Below, piece by piece: positions 23,801 through 31,201 of a stretch of DNA of 39,763 bases (positions are counted from its first letter, which is position 1; each line of letters begins with the position of its first letter). The translations under genes were made by a program, and so were the position numbers. This DNA comes from a virus. The stretch covers positions 1 to 39,763 of IMG/VR virus record IMGVR_UViG_3300046703_000051. One strand, written 5' to 3'. The notes beneath the pieces are model-generated. The model was not told the origin of the DNA, made no database searches, and worked only from the letters and a program-made list of their open reading frames with translations.

Positions 23801-24211
23801 TTACGTCTCGGTGTACATCAGTTCAAAATCGAGATACTTCGCCACGATTTCTACATCGGGGTCATAGGCGGCCGACTGACCCACGAAGTCGCAGCACCAC
23901 ACATTCGCCCCGCCAGATCCGCCCATGGGCGAATTGATCCAGGATTCGAGGGCGTCCCGGCACGCCTCGCGTAGCGCGTCGCCAGTCGTCGAATCGGCGG
24001 CGAAACATTCTAGGCGAATTCCGATGCGCGCTAGTCCGATGGGCACGCCGGAAATGTCCTGGAAACTCTCCGCGTCCCCGCTCTCATCGAACGCCAGCGC
24101 GGGCAGAGCCGAATCCTGGGGTCGCTGGCCGCGATAAACGCGCGTTCCAACGATGGCGGATACCGCCAAGGTCGCGGCGAGTTGCGCGCGGATGCTTTCA
24201 AATATGGTCAC
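23801..24211 (-). CDS. Tail completion protein, DUF3168-like (136 aa)
   Basis: MTIFESIRAQLAATLAVSAI with VGTRVYRGQRPQDSALPALA is the familiar pattern of DUF3168 tail-terminator-like proteins that cap the tail or join it to the head. It overlaps the head closure gene by 4 bp and precedes the tail tube gene. Confidence 0.8.
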   Translation of the reverse strand: MTIFESIRAQLAATLAVSAIVGTRVYRGQRPQDSALPALAFDESGDAESFQDISGVPIGLARIGIRLECFAADSTTGDALREACRDALESWINSPMGGSGGANVWCCDFVGQSAAYDPDVEIVAKYLDFELMYTET

Positions 24212-24543
24212 TCGACGAACTCCCGCGCGATAATCAACACTTCGCGGCGTGTCCCGAATGGGTCTCCGGCGTCGAGGATGTTTAAAAATCCGCCATCCTT
24301 TATGGCCCTCCAGGCGCGCTCAATGGTCACCGGTGGACGGAATGTCCGGATGACATACTTTGCTTCGGCAAATGTCTGCCTGGCGCTATTCAATTCGCGG
24401 CCGCCGCCCTCCTCGACCTTGCACCAGAGGGTAAATCGGTTCGTCCACGTGCCGACGTTCTGGCCTTGCGAGTCCTGCGAGGTGGAAACAAATTCCTGGA
24501 AGGTGACCTGATTCCGGCACTCACCAACCTGAAGCGGCATCAT
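24208..24543 (-). CDS. Head closure protein, SPP1 gp16-like (111 aa)
   Basis: MMPLQVGECRNQVTFQEFVS with FTLWCKVEEGGGRELNSARQ and a final beta hairpin fits the phage head-tail joining family (gp16/gpFII type). The start at 24543 overlaps the connector stop (ATGA). It closes the neck after DNA packaging. Confidence 0.8.
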   Translation of the reverse strand: MMPLQVGECRNQVTFQEFVSTSQDSQGQNVGTWTNRFTLWCKVEEGGGRELNSARQTFAEAKYVIRTFRPPVTIERAWRAIKDGGFLNILDAGDPFGTRREVLIIAREFVE

Positions 24544-25124
24544 GCGAAGTGGCTCCTGCCCCAACTTCCGAGCATGTGCTGCGCAGCGAACGCCGCTTGC
24601 TCTTTCGGAACCTGCCCGGAGTGCCATCCCATGATGAGCAACCGCATCCCGACGAGGACCGATTGGGTGACCGCGACGGCCGTCGTCGTGAATCGAATTG
24701 TGACGGCAGATGATGGCCAGGCCACGAACGCGGGCCAGGTCTCGCCGTAGGGTGGCATGATGAGCGCACGCGCGAGGTCCACAATGTAGTCAGTGCCCTC
24801 CGCGAGCGCGTGCGTCGCGCCGTCCGAATCCTTGTAGGTGATGAGGTCTACGGACTTCAGTGGCTCGCGGAGTCGGATCTCCCAGCCGTGGAAGTAGTCC
24901 AGCGAAAGATCCCATTGCTTTTCGACCAAGTCGCGGCCCTGGTACATCTCGGCTTGCTCGCGCGCGGCTGTAATGAAATCCGAGACCATGGCATCAGCCG
25001 CGGCATCGGTTGGCGAATACTCCGGCAACCGAAGGAACGCCTTCGCCTCGGAGAGCGTGATCGGCTCGACGAACGACTGCGCCGGGCTGGTTACCGTCAG
25101 AACGATTGATCCGTGTCTACACAT
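24540..25124 (-). CDS. Head-tail connector, gp6/gp15-like (194 aa)
   Basis: FVEPITLSEAKAFLRLPEYS followed by the helical core MVSDFITAAREQAEMYQGRD is the hallmark of connector proteins that bind under the portal. A beta-rich central part (LREPLKSVDLITYKDSDGAT) and a C-terminal helix follow. It starts by overlapping the glycosyltransferase gene by 8 bp, showing that the sugar cassette is embedded in the head-to-tail operon. Confidence 0.85.
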   Translation of the reverse strand: MCRHGSIVLTVTSPAQSFVEPITLSEAKAFLRLPEYSPTDAAADAMVSDFITAAREQAEMYQGRDLVEKQWDLSLDYFHGWEIRLREPLKSVDLITYKDSDGATHALAEGTDYIVDLARALIMPPYGETWPAFVAWPSSAVTIRFTTTAVAVTQSVLVGMRLLIMGWHSGQVPKEQAAFAAQHMLGSWGRSHFA

Positions 25125-25980
25125 TGGCCACCCCGTAGAGATTCAGGCCGTTGAAATATGCCGCGCCATGTTCCGCCCGCAGCCGCCGGCACTCCGCTTC
25201 CTGCCAAGGTTCGTGATTGAGTTTCAGGTGCGGCAGCAAGTCGCGGTAAGGCTTCCACCAATCCGGCTGTATTGCCCGCGTGGCGATATTGGCTTCGTCG
25301 AGCGCCTGGGAATAGGTGTGGTCGATGAATGCTACAGACTTCTCCGGCCAGCGAATCCGCTCGGTCATTTTATAGAGGGCGTGTTTTGCTACCAGCCGAC
25401 GCCAACTCGCAAACTGTAGGTGCATCACCCCACCGGGCACCGGCAGCAACGTGCCGATGGGAAGCACGCCATAAGGAGTCCTGTGGTGGTGGTCATAGTC
25501 CCCATTCATCCGCCATGCGAGATTAGGGGTTACCGGAAATGCCAGCGCCAGATCGGTGCGGTTACTCCACACGCTCCGGTCGTCGCGGTAGGCGTCGATG
25601 CCGCGCCACATAGCCAGCATTCGCGTTCGCAGAAACCGCCCATAGGCCACAGCCTCGATTTGCGGGCGGATACAGCCCAGCAGGTTGCCCGTCAGAACCT
25701 CATCCGCGTCTACGATGGCGCAATGGGTCGCGCCGCGAGCGCGGGCGGCATCGAGCAGCCGTTGCCTGTGCGCCATCTCGCGCCAGACGCCATCTGGCTC
25801 CGTCAGGATCGCAACGCGCCCCGGATGCTCGGCTGCGATCTCGGCAAGGATAGCCGGCGTCTCGTCGGTGGAGGCGTGGTCCAATGCGATCAGGTCATCG
25901 CAGTATCTCAGTGCCGCGCGGGCGCTCAAACCGAGTACCCAGCTTTCATTCCGGCACGGCATCAATGCTACGAGTTTCAT
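25117..25980 (-). CDS. Glycosyltransferase family 2 (287 aa)
   Basis: MKLVALMPCRNESWVLGLSA, DDLIALDHASTDETPAILAE and AIVDADEVL (DxD metal/nucleotide-sugar motif) define a GT-A fold of family 2. The C-terminal half carries a conserved HHHRTPYG-type segment. It would transfer a sugar in the cytoplasm to a glycan, lipid carrier or protein; the acceptor is unknown. It is the last gene of the cassette before the connector. Confidence 0.85.
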   Translation of the reverse strand: MKLVALMPCRNESWVLGLSARAALRYCDDLIALDHASTDETPAILAEIAAEHPGRVAILTEPDGVWREMAHRQRLLDAARARGATHCAIVDADEVLTGNLLGCIRPQIEAVAYGRFLRTRMLAMWRGIDAYRDDRSVWSNRTDLALAFPVTPNLAWRMNGDYDHHHRTPYGVLPIGTLLPVPGGVMHLQFASWRRLVAKHALYKMTERIRWPEKSVAFIDHTYSQALDEANIATRAIQPDWWKPYRDLLPHLKLNHEPWQEAECRRLRAEHGAAYFNGLNLYGVANV

Positions 25981-26153
25981 ACTGCCTTCAGATGCACACA
26001 GGAGTCGTCATAGCTGGCGTGCAGATTTATTTCGCTACCGTCAGTAAACCTGATAAGCCATTGTTCTGCATAGCAATATATCCCCTCGATAACTGATTCT
26101 CCGTCGGGCTCTATGGCCGCTATCGTTTTCCCGATGAGTTTTGATGGTTGCAT
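25977..26153 (-). CDS. Small unknown protein (58 aa)
   Basis: ATG at 26153, 1 nt past the upstream stop, starts MQPSKLIGKTIAAIEPDGES and ends in ATGA with the GT2 gene. The fold is probably small and beta-rich (SVIEGIYCYAEQWLIRFTDG, EINLHAS). The tight junctions at both ends support it as real. Confidence 0.65.
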   Translation of the reverse strand: MQPSKLIGKTIAAIEPDGESVIEGIYCYAEQWLIRFTDGSEINLHASYDDSCVHLKAV

Positions 26154-26154
26154 G

Positions 26155-26811
26155 TCAGTAAGCCGCGTCCGCTACAAGCACCGTCTCTTGCGTCTCCCCG
26201 CCCCTGTAGGCGAACCATGCTGGCGGATCGGTCAGAACCATGCCGAGCCGTGCCGCGATGACACTGGCGGCCGTCTGATCGTGCCGATGCCCCGTCACGC
26301 GCGGGTCCGCGCTGGCTTCGCCGTCTTTGTTCGTCCACGGCCCCCGGAAACTGCCGTTTTGTGCCAGCCGCAGATACTCAGCGGCGAACGTCGCGCCGAT
26401 CTCGGAGCGGAGGTTCAGGCCGAACGTGGTCGCCACAACGTGATCTTGCTGAAACGCCTCTTCGCGCGTGATGCCAAGCAGTGGGAGCGCCGCGTCGCTA
26501 CACCACTGGCCGTTCTTAAACCCGTAGTTCCGACTGAACCAGTAGCCCTTCGACTCGATCAGATCCCAGAGCGGTTCCATGGACCGGATCGGCAGGATAC
26601 AGGCGTCCGCCCAGAGGACCAGATCCGCGCCGGCCAGTCGGCCCGCCTCGACGGCAAACGCTTTGAACGAGTACGGCATCCGCTTATGAGTCAGCGCGCC
26701 GGGCGGCATCTGGTCGGCCCAGCACATCGACGGATCGCTCAGCGCGAGCTTCAGTCGCCGCTGGCCGGCGACGTAAGCCCCGGTAGCCACGTTCACGACA
26801 AGCCGCCTCAT
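26155..26811 (-). CDS. Glycosyltransferase-like protein A (218 aa)
   Basis: The start at 26811 (MRRLVVNVATGAYVAGQRRL) forms ATGA with the FkbM gene. Motifs shared with the gene at 27913: VLWADA (DxD-like), SMEPLWDLIESKGYW, WCSDAAL, FGLNL and GHRHDQTAAS. The pattern suits a GT-A enzyme using a nucleotide sugar, though I cannot name the family. The two copies arose by duplication. Confidence 0.7.
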   Translation of the reverse strand: MRRLVVNVATGAYVAGQRRLKLALSDPSMCWADQMPPGALTHKRMPYSFKAFAVEAGRLAGADLVLWADACILPIRSMEPLWDLIESKGYWFSRNYGFKNGQWCSDAALPLLGITREEAFQQDHVVATTFGLNLRSEIGATFAAEYLRLAQNGSFRGPWTNKDGEASADPRVTGHRHDQTAASVIAARLGMVLTDPPAWFAYRGGETQETVLVADAAY

Positions 26812-27386
26812 TTCCGCACCAGGACTATGTTTTCGCCGCTGAAATACACGCAAGCATACCCCTGGCAGGCGGCCTGAATCTCTCCGGGCCGGCCATCGTG
26901 CTCAACGCAAATGCACAGAGGCCGTTGGCCAAGCTCCCACAGCCGTCGGAGTAGTAATTCGCTCGTGCCCTCTGTGTCGATGCTCACAAAGTCCGGGTCG
27001 CCGTCAACCAGAAGCGATTCCAGGGTGATTCCGCGAACCAGAACCTTTTCCGGCTGATACGCTACGATGCCGCGCCATTTCTCCCATGTATCTGGATCAG
27101 AAGTCGAAACGGCGTCGGCTGTGATCCACATCTCGACGGGCTCTCCCGTGAGAGTGACGGCGGCATTCACCAGTACAATGCCATTCCCTGGCGGATAGGC
27201 GGCCAGCAGGCCGGCGAACGGACCAGGGGACGGCTCTACCATCACCCCGGACCAGCCGCGCTCCCACAGCGCGCGCGTGTTCGATTTGTCCGTGGCGTGC
27301 CAGGCGCCGATGTCGAGGAAGCGGCCGGTTGGCTCTGGGCAGGCCCGTAGGATATGCTCCTGCTCGAAATTCTGGCTAAAATTCAT
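26808..27386 (-). CDS. FkbM-family methyltransferase (192 aa)
   Basis: The start at 27386 (MNFSQNFEQEHILRACPEPT) overlaps the previous stop. GRFLDIGAWHA is the SAM-binding motif I and MVEPSPGPFAGL fits the acidic motif II. PDFVSIDTEGTSELLLRRLW is the FkbM signature (DxEGxE-like). FkbM enzymes O-methylate sugars and natural products, consistent with glycosyltransferases next door. Confidence 0.85.
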   Translation of the reverse strand: MNFSQNFEQEHILRACPEPTGRFLDIGAWHATDKSNTRALWERGWSGVMVEPSPGPFAGLLAAYPPGNGIVLVNAAVTLTGEPVEMWITADAVSTSDPDTWEKWRGIVAYQPEKVLVRGITLESLLVDGDPDFVSIDTEGTSELLLRRLWELGQRPLCICVEHDGRPGEIQAACQGYACVYFSGENIVLVRK

Positions 27387-27913
27387 GCAGCCCCCGGAAT
27401 CGATACGGCGAGGCACATGCCCCGGTGAAGTTGCCGCACGCCGGGGAACTGGTCGAACTCACGACCTTGGAAAGTGGTTCGGTGGCATTCGTACTCGTTG
27501 CCGAACGTCGCGCCCTGATCCATCCGACCCAAAGGCACCGAGACTATGACGTGGGAGTTTTGGCGTACCAGATCGGACAGAAAATAGCTACCCCGCGCCG
27601 GCGCCAGATGCTCCAGGGAATCCACCATTAGGACCAGCGGCCAGCCCGCCGGCGACGGATCAGTGAAATCGCGGATCTCCCACTCGTCGTAGCAGCCCCA
27701 CGCCGGGTTTTCATATCCGGCGAATCCCTCAACCCCATGAATCTTCCGCTCCCACTGATCCGGGTTACAGCGTCCATACATCGCGTCGAGAACCTCGCGG
27801 CAGAGCACTCCGAATTTACCGAAGCCGATCCCTAGTTCGATCATGCGCGCCGGCTGAAGCCGGTACACCTCGGCCACAATGGCGGGCACGGCGGCCATGT
27901 CAGAAATCGGCAT
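27383..27913 (-). CDS. Class I SAM-dependent methyltransferase (176 aa)
   Basis: The start at 27913 (MPISDMAAVPAIVAEVYRLQ) overlaps the previous stop by 1 nt. ARMIELGIGFGKFG is motif I, HGVEGFAGY provides the acidic residue after strand 2, and LMVDSLEHLAPARG lies at motif IV/post-IV. A sugar or protein acceptor is likely from context. It overlaps the FkbM gene by 4 bp. Confidence 0.8.
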   Translation of the reverse strand: MPISDMAAVPAIVAEVYRLQPARMIELGIGFGKFGVLCREVLDAMYGRCNPDQWERKIHGVEGFAGYENPAWGCYDEWEIRDFTDPSPAGWPLVLMVDSLEHLAPARGSYFLSDLVRQNSHVIVSVPLGRMDQGATFGNEYECHRTTFQGREFDQFPGVRQLHRGMCLAVSIPGAA

Positions 27914-28602
27914 CAGACATTCCTCTCGATGAACCCGCCGGGGTCTTCGATGGTCGTGAACTTCGTCCACTTCGGCTTCAACCCCAACTTCCAGAGCACG
28001 AACGAGAGCGCCGCCTCATCGTGCCGATGGCCCTGTACGCCCTTGTCGTCCGAGCAGAAGCCCTCGGTTTTGTCTCCCCAAGCTCGAATCGGTCCACCCG
28101 TGGCCTTATGCGGCCCATCGAAAGCTCCGGCGATGTAGAGGCGGTTCCACTCAGCCCAGATCTCGCGGCCATGGCAGTGGTCGAGATTGATACCTGTCAG
28201 CCCCGACAGGACCAGCGGAATCGTGCGCGCCGTCGCGCGGCCGATGCCGTAAATCTCAAGCGCCCGGTCGGTACACCAGTCGCCAAGAACCGAGTCGCCT
28301 TGCGGCGCAACATACCAGCCCTCGCGCTCGATATGCTCCCAGAGTGGCTCCATGCTCGCGCGCGGGCGGAAGGTCGAGTCCATCCACAGCACTTGATTGT
28401 AGCCGGTCGAGAACGCAGCGCCCATGGCGTAGAGCTTAAATGCGTACTGGTGGGTCAGGTCATGCGGGGGGCAGCCGGGCGGCAGCGCGCCGGCCCAGGT
28501 TATCAGGTCGGACCCATCCGGGAATTTGCAGCACCGCGCCCGTAGGACGCCCGTCTTGCGCGGGTAGTCCCCGCCGATACCGACGTTTACGATGGCTCGC
28601 AC
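27913..28602 (-). CDS. Glycosyltransferase-like protein B (229 aa), GTG start
   Basis: Paralogue of the 26155 gene, with VLWMDSTFRPRASMEPLWEH, WCTDRAL, GINLDHCHG and GHRHDEAALS. The N-terminus MRAIVNVGIGGDY parallels MRRLVVNVATGAY of copy A. The GTG start overlaps the 68-aa gene by 16 bp. Divergence between the copies is large, so the duplication is old or the genes were acquired separately. Confidence 0.7.
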   Translation of the reverse strand: MRAIVNVGIGGDYPRKTGVLRARCCKFPDGSDLITWAGALPPGCPPHDLTHQYAFKLYAMGAAFSTGYNQVLWMDSTFRPRASMEPLWEHIEREGWYVAPQGDSVLGDWCTDRALEIYGIGRATARTIPLVLSGLTGINLDHCHGREIWAEWNRLYIAGAFDGPHKATGGPIRAWGDKTEGFCSDDKGVQGHRHDEAALSFVLWKLGLKPKWTKFTTIEDPGGFIERNV

Positions 28603-28793
28603 GTCTTAACCTCAACCATACAACTCGGGCGGATGACTTCCAGTAGCCGCTCATCCCCGATGCACTCGTAGTACAGCGTGACGATGCTTCGAGAATTGCA
28701 GTCGATGACAAACCGCCGGCAATTCTCAGGGAGCAAGCCGGCCTCTTTCATGGCGCTACATAGCGCCGTTCCGTCGATGATTTTGTTTTTCAT
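28587..28793 (-). CDS. Small unknown protein (68 aa)
   Basis: ATG at 28793 (MKNKIIDGTALCSAMKEAGL) overlaps the upstream stop (ATGA). A helical N-terminus is followed by a beta hairpin region (RRFVIDCNSRSIVTLYYECI). Its length and pattern recall small phage regulatory proteins but no family is recognised. Confidence 0.65.
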   Translation of the reverse strand: MKNKIIDGTALCSAMKEAGLLPENCRRFVIDCNSRSIVTLYYECIGDERLLEVIRPSCMVEVKTCEPS

Positions 28794-29479
28794 AACGCAC
28801 ACGGTTGGTGGCCAGGGAAGTCAGCCGCTTTCCGCTGTGAAAATATCAGGCCCGTCCTGCTGAAATCAGCATTCGCCTGCCTGAGATACTCCGGCATTCG
28901 GCCCGTGGTGCGGCCCCAATGGTTGTGATATTGAGTCAGGTCGCGGCGCTGCCACAGCACTCCGAGACGCGTTGCAACTTCCTGCAATTCTTCGTCAACC
29001 CACATATGTGGATAGCCAGACCAGAGTGGCCCCGCTCCGCCATACATCCGCCGGCAGAATTCCGCGCCGCACCAGGCCGAGCCGCAGACGCGATCCGCGT
29101 AAGCCGAGCCGCAGAAGTTCTTATCGTTCCGATCCGCTCCCCAGCGGTCCCCGGTGGGCTGCATAACGCCGAAAGTCCCGCCGAAGTACTCTCGGCACTC
29201 TCGCGCAATATCCTCCGGCGCGTGCGTCGGGTCCGGGTCGATGTCATCGCCCGCGAGGATGCACCACTCCGCACCGCGCTTCAGCGCCTCGGCCACCAGC
29301 GCGTTCACCGAGGCGGCGTAGCCGGGGTATTCGCCAGTGAGCAGCAGGTCGCACTGGACCTCATCGTCGCCGGTGTCTCGCCAGATCGCGGCTTTGTAGC
29401 CGCGCGCGCGCCAGCGGTCGATGACGGCTTGCGCTTCGGCGGTGGGCTTCCTTGATGGGATGCAAAGCCAGGCGCTCAT
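28790..29479 (-). CDS. Glycosyltransferase-like protein C (229 aa)
   Basis: The start at 29479 (MSAWLCIPSRKPTAEAQAVI) overlaps the 26-aa microprotein stop. CILAGDDIDPDPTHA is an acidic DD motif like the DxD of GT-A enzymes, and a WxDEELQEVA segment follows where family 2-like enzymes have the catalytic base. CGSAWCGAEFCRRM is Cys-rich. Family uncertain; GT-A fold is the best reading. Confidence 0.7.
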   Translation of the reverse strand: MSAWLCIPSRKPTAEAQAVIDRWRARGYKAAIWRDTGDDEVQCDLLLTGEYPGYAASVNALVAEALKRGAEWCILAGDDIDPDPTHAPEDIARECREYFGGTFGVMQPTGDRWGADRNDKNFCGSAYADRVCGSAWCGAEFCRRMYGGAGPLWSGYPHMWVDEELQEVATRLGVLWQRRDLTQYHNHWGRTTGRMPEYLRQANADFSRTGLIFSQRKAADFPGHQPCAL

Positions 29480-29556
29480 AACCAGTTCCATCGCAAATAT
29501 ACAATCAGCACTGCTACGATCACAGCAAAAATCAGGCAGTACGCAAACGGAGTCAT
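29476..29556 (-). CDS. 26-aa single-span membrane microprotein
   Basis: MTPFAYCLIFAVIVAVLIVY then LRWNWL: one hydrophobic helix with a basic/aromatic C-terminus. ATGA overlaps link it to both neighbours, with no spare base, which is hard to explain unless it is translated. It could anchor a glycosyltransferase to the membrane. Confidence 0.65.
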   Translation of the reverse strand: MTPFAYCLIFAVIVAVLIVYLRWNWL

Positions 29557-30149
29557 AATTTCACCCAACTCGACCCGGTCGGATTCCCGCGCGGCGACGT
29601 GTTGCCTGGGTGGGTCGTCGCCCACATCATCTCCCCAGCTGGAACGCTCACGAGACCACCGCGCGCCGCGGCTTGCGCGACGAAACCGTTATCCTCTCCG
29701 ACCATGACCTCCGGGAAATGGTGAAGCCGCCACCACTCGCGCCGGTAGACGAGCGAAGTCCCGAGGGCATACTTAGCCGGGCCATCGTAGAGCCACCAGC
29801 GGGCGCCGTCCGAGAACCGCATCGCCCGATAGCCGGTGACTTGACATCCTGGGTTCGCCAGCAGCCTGCCGACTTGATCCGCGAGGCGATCCGGGTGGGA
29901 GAAGTCGTCATCATCGAAGTGCGCAATGATCTCGCCGCGTGCCGCTTCACAGCCGGCGTTGCGAAGTGTGCCGATTGGCGGCTTACCGGGCAAGTGGAGG
30001 TTGCGCTCATTTGGCCTTAGGAGGTCTGCCACGTTTTCGCCGCTCGACACTACCAGAATTTCCAGGGGACTGTACTTCTGATACCGCGCGCACTGCAACG
30101 CGTAGGGCAGCCAGGGCCGGCGGTTCCGTGTCAGTAGCAGGCACGTCAC
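29553..30149 (-). CDS. Glycosyltransferase family 2 (198 aa), GTG start
   Basis: VTCLLLTRNRRPWLPYALQC and YSPLEILVVSSGEN form the GT2 N-terminus; AHFDDDDFSHPDRL carries the DxD; SLVYRREWWRLHHFPEVMVG and EDNGFV suit the acceptor loop and catalytic Asp. The only in-frame start after a stop is GTG 30149, with an AAAGGAGGGG site about 20 nt upstream separated by a small hairpin. Its first 143 bp overlap the gene at 30007 in another frame. Confidence 0.82.
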   Translation of the reverse strand: MTCLLLTRNRRPWLPYALQCARYQKYSPLEILVVSSGENVADLLRPNERNLHLPGKPPIGTLRNAGCEAARGEIIAHFDDDDFSHPDRLADQVGRLLANPGCQVTGYRAMRFSDGARWWLYDGPAKYALGTSLVYRREWWRLHHFPEVMVGEDNGFVAQAAARGGLVSVPAGEMMWATTHPGNTSPRGNPTGSSWVKL

Positions 30150-30357
30150 GAAAGGGGAGCGCCGTGGTCCCCTCCTTTACTTCGTAACGCAACGGCTGCG
30201 CGGCGGTAATCACCTTGGTGTCGTAAGTCTGCGAGCGAGCATAGCCGCGCTCAAGGAGTTCTTGCGCTATGCGGTCGTTTACCTCGAACCGGTCGCCTGC
30301 CGCGACGCGGCCGTACTCGCGCGGGTTGTAGAGGGAGCGGGTGGCGGTTAGGGTCAT
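30007..30357 (-). CDS. Unknown head/neck-region protein with basic tail (116 aa)
   Basis: The start at 30357 (MTLTATRSLYNPREYGRVAA) overlaps the HNH stop (ATGA). The N-terminal domain (GDRFEVNDRIAQELLERGYA) resembles small phage structural proteins found after the capsid gene. The end is basic (VERRKRGRPPKAK). The last 143 bp are also the start of the GT2 gene. Confidence 0.65.
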   Translation of the reverse strand: MTLTATRSLYNPREYGRVAAGDRFEVNDRIAQELLERGYARSQTYDTKVITAAQPLRYEVKEGTTALPFRDVPATDTEPPALAALRVAVRAVSEVQSPGNSGSVERRKRGRPPKAK

Positions 30358-31136
30358 ACGAATAACTTCCCGATCTTGGCGGCCCATTCTTCCGGGAGCG
30401 TGGCGCGCTTGCTACGATTGCACGCCACGCAGAGCAATTGGATATTGTCGATGGTGTTCACTCCGCCCCTCGATACCGGCATGACGTGATCGTGTTCGTA
30501 TCCTTCGGCCAGAGACTTAGCGCACCCGGCACACTTTCCGTCTTGTATAAGATAGAGTTGCTTGGCTTCGGCCTGGGTGAACGATCCGACAAGGCCCTTC
30601 TGGCGCGCACGCGCTCGGCTTATGTAGGTCGCGCGATTCTCAGCGTAATTCCGCTTGAGGTTTTCTTTGTGACGTTCCAGGTTCGCATCGTGCCAGGTCT
30701 TTGCGCGTGCGATACACCGCTCTCTCGTTCGTTGGTACTCTAAGCGCTTGCGCTCTGCCACTTCCTGTTTGTGGAGTTTGTTCCATTCTCTGCGGAGAGC
30801 GTTGGCGCGGCCTTTGTTCGCCTTTGCATATTCGAGCCGCTGCTCTCGGTGCTCGAGATAGGACTTAGCCTGCCTATCCCGTATCAGTTCGGGGTTATCT
30901 TCCCTGTATTTCTTGTGCCAAGCTAGGCGCGCTTCCCGATTCTTATGATAATCCCTCTTCCGTTTTTCCATCGCCGCGGGGACATCACGATAGTATTTTA
31001 CCTTTTCGGCAGCTCTGAACCGCTCTGGATCTGCCGCCCTAGCCGCGCGCCGCTGCGCGCTGATTCTGTCCACGTTCTTGCGGTTCCACTCACGCATGTA
31101 AGCAGCTCGCTTAGCTAACTCTTGTTGTCTGTCCAT
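30354..31136 (-). CDS. HNH endonuclease with long basic N-terminus (260 aa)
   Basis: The C-terminal HNH domain shows CAGCAKSLAEGYEHDHVMPV, SRGGVNTIDNIQLLCVACNR: two CxxC pairs for zinc and the His-His-Asn core. The first 180 residues are charged, Arg/Lys/Glu-rich and helical, likely DNA binding. It sits between capsid and neck genes like a free-standing homing endonuclease. It follows a strong stem-loop after the capsid gene. Confidence 0.88.
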   Translation of the reverse strand: MDRQQELAKRAAYMREWNRKNVDRISAQRRAARAADPERFRAAEKVKYYRDVPAAMEKRKRDYHKNREARLAWHKKYREDNPELIRDRQAKSYLEHREQRLEYAKANKGRANALRREWNKLHKQEVAERKRLEYQRTRERCIARAKTWHDANLERHKENLKRNYAENRATYISRARARQKGLVGSFTQAEAKQLYLIQDGKCAGCAKSLAEGYEHDHVMPVSRGGVNTIDNIQLLCVACNRSKRATLPEEWAAKIGKLFV

Positions 31137-31148
31137 GTAAGCCAGGGC

Positions 31149-31176
31149 ACTGCGGGCGAGTTGCCCCGCCCGCAGT
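31149..31176 (-). terminator. Stem-loop after the major capsid gene (partial terminator or attenuator)
   Basis: ACTGCGGGCG (31149-31158) pairs perfectly with CGCCCGCAGT (31167-31176) over an 8-nt loop. No T-tract follows on the minus strand, so full termination is unlikely. It may protect the abundant capsid mRNA 3' end. Confidence 0.55.
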
Positions 31177-31201
31177 AAGTCAATCTGTACTACTTGGTCA
31201 G

